Source: CAIMMJ01 sp037131955 (lineage in GTDB: Bacteria; Bacteroidota; Bacteroidia; UBA4408). From it: a stretch of 9,933 bases of DNA. The notes below the pieces were generated by a model. The model ran no database searches, had not been told where the DNA came from, and saw only the letters and a list, made by a program, of their open reading frames with translations. This document shows, piece after piece, positions 6,716-9,933 of the stretch (its first letter is position 1; each line of letters opens with the position of its first letter). The translations under genes were made by a program, and so were the position numbers. The stretch is from positions 1 to 9,933 of the forward strand of contig JBAXQC010000086.1 of the NCBI GenBank assembly GCA_037131955.1, read 5' to 3'.

Positions 6716-6743
6716 CTTTGTGAAACTTTATGCCTCCTTTGTG
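6716..6743 (+). repeat. CTTTGTG heptamer cluster, copy B of an intergenic repeat
   Basis: CTTTGTG (6716-6722), CTTTATG (6726-6732) and CTTTGTG (6737-6743) begin 10 and 11 bases apart, about one helical turn. The 16-base core at 6717-6732 matches copy A at 1258-1273 with one difference. I recall similar degenerate CTTTGTG strings from intergenic regions of other Bacteroidetes, which suggests a dispersed repeat rather than a local regulatory site. Confidence 0.55.
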
Positions 6744-6837
6744 AGCTCCGACGCTGCTAAGTGCAATAACTAGAAACTTCAAACAAGCTCTGGATTGTTC
6801 TAGTTTATAATTCTATTTGGTATTAATAGGTATAAAA

Positions 6838-6933
6838 ATGTTTAAAAGGCTGCTAAAAAGATTATTCAAATTTTTGGCTCAATTGTTGTTAAGAATGGCA
6901 GTCGTTGCAAAACAAAACACTAAACAGTGCTAA
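6838..6933 (+). CDS. Possible small ORF for a cationic amphipathic 31-residue peptide
   Basis: An ATG at 6838 opens a 31-codon frame ending in TAA at 6931-6933. The peptide begins MFKRLLKRLFKFLAQLLLR. Hydrophobic residues at 2, 5, 6, 9, 10, 13, 16, 17 and 20 and basic residues at 3, 4, 7, 8, 11 and 19 would form two faces of one helix. Such a pattern is seen in membrane-active peptides and some small toxins. Against it: frames of this length arise readily by chance, A-rich DNA favours Lys and T-rich DNA favours Phe/Leu, no TAnnTTTG promoter is properly placed, and the frame sits just upstream of the peptidase promoter. I treat it as unproven. Confidence 0.2.
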   Translation: MFKRLLKRLFKFLAQLLLRMAVVAKQNTKQC

Positions 6934-6986
6934 GCAGCTAAAAACAAGCTATTTAGCCCAAAATACATTTTGTTTAGGATTTTTGT

Positions 6987-6994
6987 TAGCTTTG
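6987..6994 (+). promoter_or_regulatory. Candidate promoter -7 element for the M23 peptidase gene
   Basis: TAGCTTTG is an exact match to TAnnTTTG and ends 15 nt before the ATG at 7010, the same geometry as at pyrG. A TTTG at 6969-6972 is too close (14 nt) to be a standard -33 element. The position argues that the protein starts at 7010 rather than at an upstream in-frame ATG. Confidence 0.5.
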
Positions 6995-7009
6995 CACCGC
7001 TCAAAAAAT

Positions 7010-8026
7010 ATGATAAAAAAAGTATTACGTATATTATTTTTCTTTGTTCTATTGCTAACTATTGCGTTAAGTAATGGTTATGCAAAAGGTAAAACAAAAA
7101 AGAAAAGCAAAGGCAAGTATGCTTCAAAAGGCAACTCTAAAAAATACAACAAAAAGAAAAAAGCACCTTTAAAAGCAATTGCCTACAAAGATACCTTAGG
7201 AGCTAAAAAAATAATTTCTTCTGCACCAAGTATTTTAAATGAAAATATTTTTGGCGATGCTGATGTTTCCTTTTCTGAGCCAAACGACATTTATTTAGGT
7301 GATTCTGACTACGACGCTACTGGTCTAAACGATACCATAAATGTAAATCCTTTTAAAATTGACTTTTCATCTTTAATAGAAGATTCAGTATTTATAAAAC
7401 TTCAAAGCGATTACGACTGCGATTACACTCATCCCTTTAAAGGAAATGTTACATCAGGTTTTGGTCCACGTTGGAGAAGACAACATTGTGGAATTGATAT
7501 TGACCTAGAAACAGGCGACTCTGTAAGAAGTGCTTTTGAAGGAACAGTTAGAATTGCCCGTAAAAGTCCGTCTTTTGGAAACGTAGTGATGATTAGACAC
7601 AAAAACGGTTTAGAAACTATTTATGCTCACCTTTCAAAATTAGAAGTCATTCCTGGTCAGCATGTTGAGTCTGGCGATTTAATTGGTTTAGGCGGAAACA
7701 CCGGTCATTCTTTTGGAAGTCACCTTCACTTTGAAGTGAGGTACAAAGGCTACCCTTTTGATCCATCAAAAATAATTTCATTCGAAGATTTCTGTTTAAG
7801 TGCCAAAGAAATTACCATCACCAAAGAAACCTTTGATTATTTAAATAGAAAGAAAAATTTTGCTTCGTCTAAAGGTGGCAGAACAAAATACTACAAAGTA
7901 CGCAAGGGAGATAATTTATCTGTTATTGCCAAAAAACTTGGTACTACTACTGCTGTTCTTAAGAGATTAAACGGAATAAGTAATCCTAAATCTTTAAAAG
8001 CTGGCAAAGTATTAAAGTACATTTAG
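7010..8026 (+). CDS. Exported M23 family metallopeptidase with C-terminal LysM domain
   Basis: This 338-residue protein starts with a signal sequence (MIKKVLRILFFFVLLL, likely cleaved near SNGYA at 21-25), followed by a Lys-rich low-complexity linker to about residue 51. The M23 (LytM/peptidase) domain spans about 137-255. It has H159 and D163 in QHCGIDID, H207 in YAHLS, and H238-L-H240 in GSHLHFEVR. By analogy with LytM, H159, D163 and H240 bind zinc while H207 and H238 assist catalysis, so the active site is complete. A LysM peptidoglycan-binding module covers about 294-338 (YYKVRKGDNLSVIAKKLGT). The likely role is cutting peptide cross-links in periplasmic peptidoglycan during growth or division; the exact bond is not known. 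An upstream in-frame ATG at 6905 would add 35 residues ahead of the signal sequence and is rejected. The gene is followed after 24 nt by an unknown exported protein. Confidence 0.92.
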   Translation: MIKKVLRILFFFVLLLTIALSNGYAKGKTKKKSKGKYASKGNSKKYNKKKKAPLKAIAYKDTLGAKKIISSAPSILNENIFGDADVSFSEPNDIYLGDSDYDATGLNDTINVNPFKIDFSSLIEDSVFIKLQSDYDCDYTHPFKGNVTSGFGPRWRRQHCGIDIDLETGDSVRSAFEGTVRIARKSPSFGNVVMIRHKNGLETIYAHLSKLEVIPGQHVESGDLIGLGGNTGHSFGSHLHFEVRYKGYPFDPSKIISFEDFCLSAKEITITKETFDYLNRKKNFASSKGGRTKYYKVRKGDNLSVIAKKLGTTTAVLKRLNGISNPKSLKAGKVLKYI

Positions 8027-8050
8027 TAGTCACTATTAAATTATACACAA

Positions 8051-8629
8051 ATGAAAAAGGTCTTATTCTTTTTTATTCTTATTTCTAGTTACTCGTTTGC
8101 AAACAAAACTCTGTTCTACACAAATTTTATTGAAACAGAGCATCTAATAGTTGTAGAAGAGAACGTTTGCGAAATTCAAGAAACACAAGCAATTTCTGAA
8201 CCAAGTGTTACTCAAGAAAATTATTATGCTCCAATAGAGCAAACAAACCCCGAGAACACTTGTGCTCTTGATTCTACTCAGGAGTATTTCAAAGGAAAAA
8301 GCTTAAGCTTAAACAGCGAAAGTCCATGTAGTGAAGGCTCAAATGATGCAGAGTTGTACCACGATCAAAATTTATTGTTTGGTATTGGTGGCTTTTTTCT
8401 TTCGTGGCCAGCCATAGTTATTGCCGCAGTGTATGAACCTGAGCCAAACATAAAAGCTCCTGCTCTATCGGGGAAAGAAATAACCAACAGTTTTGAGTAT
8501 AGGCAATGTTATGCCTCTAAAGCAAAAAACAAAAACATTAAATCTGCAGTTATTGGTGCGGTTTCCCAACTTGGAGCTGTTATAGTATTATATGCTGGAT
8601 TATTTTTGCTTTATAGTGGTATTATCTAA
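8051..8629 (+). CDS. Hypothetical exported protein with two membrane segments
   Basis: I do not recognise this 192-residue protein. It begins with a signal-like sequence, MKKVLFFFILISSYSFA (possible cleavage after A17). A polar, acidic, Gln/Glu-rich stretch from about 28 to 105 holds three cysteines (C40, C71, C93). A hydrophobic segment LLFGIGGFFLSWPAIVIAAV (108-127) is followed by the polar EPEPNIKAP loop, then a basic stretch containing YRQCYASKAKNKNIKSA (C153) and a second hydrophobic segment (about 166-190). Two C-terminal helices and a polar N-terminal part facing the periplasm are the likely layout. The start ATG lies 24 nt after the stop of the M23-LysM peptidase, in the same direction, with no promoter motif in the gap, so co-transcription is likely and an envelope role is plausible. 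It is followed by a hairpin terminator. No function can be assigned. Confidence 0.8.
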   Translation: MKKVLFFFILISSYSFANKTLFYTNFIETEHLIVVEENVCEIQETQAISEPSVTQENYYAPIEQTNPENTCALDSTQEYFKGKSLSLNSESPCSEGSNDAELYHDQNLLFGIGGFFLSWPAIVIAAVYEPEPNIKAPALSGKEITNSFEYRQCYASKAKNKNIKSAVIGAVSQLGAVIVLYAGLFLLYSGII

Positions 8630-8657
8630 ATAAACTCTTTTGTATTTTATTAATTTG

Positions 8658-8700
8658 AAATACCAATAGACTAAAATAACTATTGGTTTTGTCTTTACTT
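8658..8700 (+). terminator. Probable terminator of the peptidase/unknown-protein operon
   Basis: ACCAATAG (8662-8669) pairs with CTATTGGT (8680-8687) across a 10-nt loop, with AAA before and TTT after that may extend the stem past one mismatch. A T-rich tail (TTTGTCTTTACTTT) follows. It lies about 30 nt after the stop at 8629. The stem is A/T-rich, so termination may be incomplete. Confidence 0.55.
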
Positions 8701-8719
8701 TAATAATTGCTTATTATTG
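8688..8719 (+). promoter_or_regulatory. Candidate promoter of the peptide transporter gene
   Basis: TTTG (8688-8691) and TATTATTG (8712-8719) are separated by 20 nt. This matches the Bacteroidetes TTTG-N19-21-TAnnTTTG layout with one mismatch in the -7 element. Transcription would begin about 15 nt before the ATG at 8741. The -33 element falls in the T-rich tail of the preceding hairpin. Confidence 0.45.
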
Positions 8720-8740
8720 CCTTTTAAAATTAAAATAAAC

Positions 8741-9933
8741 ATGGCAGAAATTTCGCAAACCAGCAACAAACACCCAAAAGGATTATACGTATTGTTTATC
8801 ACAGAAATGTGGGAAAGGTTCAGTTACTATGGAATGAGGGCAATCTTTGTTCTTTTTTTAACCAAAGCATTACTTTACGACAAAGCCATTAGTAGCGAAA
8901 TTTATGGCAGTTACACAGGATTAGTTTATTTAACTCCACTAATCGGCGGCTACATGGCCGATAGGTACTGGGGCAACAGAAAGTCTATCATCATTGGTGG
9001 AGTAATGATGGCTATTGGACAGTTTTTTATGTTTATGGCCGGCTCATTTTACGATACCATAGAAATTGCGGGAATTTTAATGATGGTGGGTTTAACCTCC
9101 TTGATTTTTGGAAATGGTTTTTTTAAGCCCAACATTTCTACCATGGTTGGGCAACTGTATGCTCCAGGCGACAAAAGAGTAGATTCTGCATTTACAATTT
9201 TTTACATGGGAATAAACCTTGGAGCATTTTTCTCTCCATTGGTATGTGGTTACTTGGGCGATACAGGAAACCCCGGAGATTTTAAATGGGGATTTTTAGC
9301 AGCATGTATTGGCATGATTGTAAGTTTAATTTTATTCATAACACTCAAAGACAAATACATTGTAACGCCAGATGGAGAAGCAATTGGCTCTGCTCCAAAC
9401 AGCAAAAGAGAAACTAAGGATATTGATACAATTGCAGAAGCAAAATCAGGATTTTCTTCGTCACAAATTATTACTTGGCTTGTAGTAGAGGTAGTATTAT
9501 TTAGCTTGTTCTTTTATTTGGGACAAGGAGTAATTGGCTCGTTTATATTTTCTTTGTCTATTGCAGCACCGGGGTTTATTATATCCGATAAAAGTTTAAC
9601 CAAAATAGAAAGTCAAAGAATTTGGGTAATTTACATAGTTGCATTTTTTGTAATTTTCTTTTGGGCAGCCTTTGAGCAAGCAGGTGCTTCATTAACCTTT
9701 TTTGCAGAAGAACAAACAGATAGAACAGTTTTTGGAAAAGAAATTCCTGCCAGTTATTTTCAGTCAGTAAATGCTGTTGCCATTGTAATTTTTGCCGCAG
9801 TATTTGTAGGATTATGGGGTTTCTTAGGAAAAAGAAACATGGAACCTGCCTCGCCTTACAAACAATCTATTGGTTTGTTTTTATTGGCACTCGGATATTT
9901 AGTAATTGCTTACGGAGTTAAAGGAATTGACCC
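8741..9933 (+). CDS. POT-family proton-coupled peptide transporter (3' end outside window)
   Basis: From the ATG at 8741 the frame stays open to the last base, giving 397 residues of a larger membrane protein. The N-terminal helix carries the POT signature EMWERFSYYGMR (22-33), with E22, E25 and R26 forming the ExxER proton-coupling motif. GGYMADRYWGNRKSIIIGG (69-87) matches the first PTR2 family signature. K129 in GFFKPNIST is the conserved lysine, and FTIFYMGINLGAFFSPL (151-167) matches the second PTR2 signature. A polar linker at about 203-240 separates the N- and C-terminal helix bundles, and FEQAG (311-315) and SYFQSVNA (338-345) are typical of the C-terminal half. The protein should import di- and tripeptides with protons across the inner membrane. 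It has its own promoter and appears separate from the upstream operon. The last helices are missing only because the window ends. Confidence 0.93.
   Translation, partial: MAEISQTSNKHPKGLYVLFITEMWERFSYYGMRAIFVLFLTKALLYDKAISSEIYGSYTGLVYLTPLIGGYMADRYWGNRKSIIIGGVMMAIGQFFMFMAGSFYDTIEIAGILMMVGLTSLIFGNGFFKPNISTMVGQLYAPGDKRVDSAFTIFYMGINLGAFFSPLVCGYLGDTGNPGDFKWGFLAACIGMIVSLILFITLKDKYIVTPDGEAIGSAPNSKRETKDIDTIAEAKSGFSSSQIITWLVVEVVLFSLFFYLGQGVIGSFIFSLSIAAPGFIISDKSLTKIESQRIWVIYIVAFFVIFFWAAFEQAGASLTFFAEEQTDRTVFGKEIPASYFQSVNAVAIVIFAAVFVGLWGFLGKRNMEPASPYKQSIGLFLLALGYLVIAYGVKGID

Larger units (their letters stand above)
6619..6986. other. Intergenic region between divergent sdh and M23 peptidase units
   Basis: This stretch lies between two divergent promoters. 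It contains the CTTTGTG heptamer cluster (6716-6743), a small possible ORF (6838-6933) and otherwise A/T-rich sequence with no recognisable coding, tRNA or riboswitch signature. An open frame running in from 6905 to the peptidase gene is not considered part of the protein because the promoter lies inside it. Confidence 0.5.

Noticed and set aside
6768..6805. Inverted repeat AACTAGAA / TTCTAGTT with a 22-nt loop
   Set aside because: Eight-base A/T-rich arms with a long loop and no T tract are expected by chance in DNA of this composition.
6812..6819. TCTATTTG as a promoter -7 element for the small ORF at 6838
   Set aside because: It breaks the conserved TA of TAnnTTTG and has no -33 TTTG at the right spacing.
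6905..7009. N-terminal extension of the M23 peptidase from the ATG at 6905
   Set aside because: It precedes a proper signal peptide and contains the likely promoter, so it is probably untranslated.
1..9933. CRISPR array, tRNA/rRNA genes, insertion sequence or prophage genes
   Set aside because: I found no regularly spaced direct repeats, no cloverleaf-like sequence, and no transposase, integrase or phage protein in any frame.

Overview
The window looks like an ordinary chromosomal segment of a low-GC member of the Bacteroidetes (Bacteroidota). Four things point there. (a) The first 123 bases end in a gliding-motility / type IX secretion type-B sorting domain, which is typical of this phylum. 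(b) The succinate:quinone oxidoreductase is the three-gene sdhC-sdhA-sdhB form with a single fused five-helix cytochrome b. (c) Intergenic regions carry the Bacteroidetes -7 promoter motif TAnnTTTG. (d) Translation starts lack Shine-Dalgarno sequences and have A/T-rich leaders. I do not assign a genus.

Layout, left to right. Bases 1-123 (+) are the end of a secreted or adhesin-like protein. At 413-1074 (-) is a two-gene toxin-antitoxin module: a DUF6364/ribbon-helix-helix-type antitoxin overlapping a PIN-domain (VapC-like) toxin by 4 bases, with two ACGT-centred palindromes 21 bp apart in its promoter region. Bases 1075-1379 are a gene-free stretch with an imperfect inverted repeat and CTTTGTG heptamers, ending in the pyrG promoter. 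Bases 1380-3014 (+) encode CTP synthase. A hairpin at 3032-3065 with T tracts on both strands separates pyrG from the convergent sdh operon (6552 to 3084, -), which encodes the cytochrome b, flavoprotein and iron-sulfur subunits in transcription order. The region 6553-7009 holds the sdh promoter, a second CTTTGTG repeat cluster, a possible 31-residue amphipathic ORF, and the promoter of the next gene. Bases 7010-8026 (+) encode an exported M23 peptidase with a LysM domain, followed after 24 nt by an unrecognised secreted/membrane protein (8051-8629, +). A hairpin and a fresh promoter precede a POT-family peptide transporter (8741 to the window end, +, truncated by the window edge).

The genes fall into housekeeping units (nucleotide synthesis, respiration/TCA cycle), an envelope unit (M23-LysM peptidase plus unknown membrane protein), nutrient uptake (peptide transporter), and one accessory module (toxin-antitoxin). 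I see no prophage, insertion sequence, CRISPR array, tRNA or rRNA. The items most worth a second look are the operator architecture of the toxin-antitoxin module, the CTTTGTG-type intergenic repeats, the small cationic ORF at 6838-6933, and the unknown protein next to the peptidase. None of these is clearly a new biological system on sequence alone.
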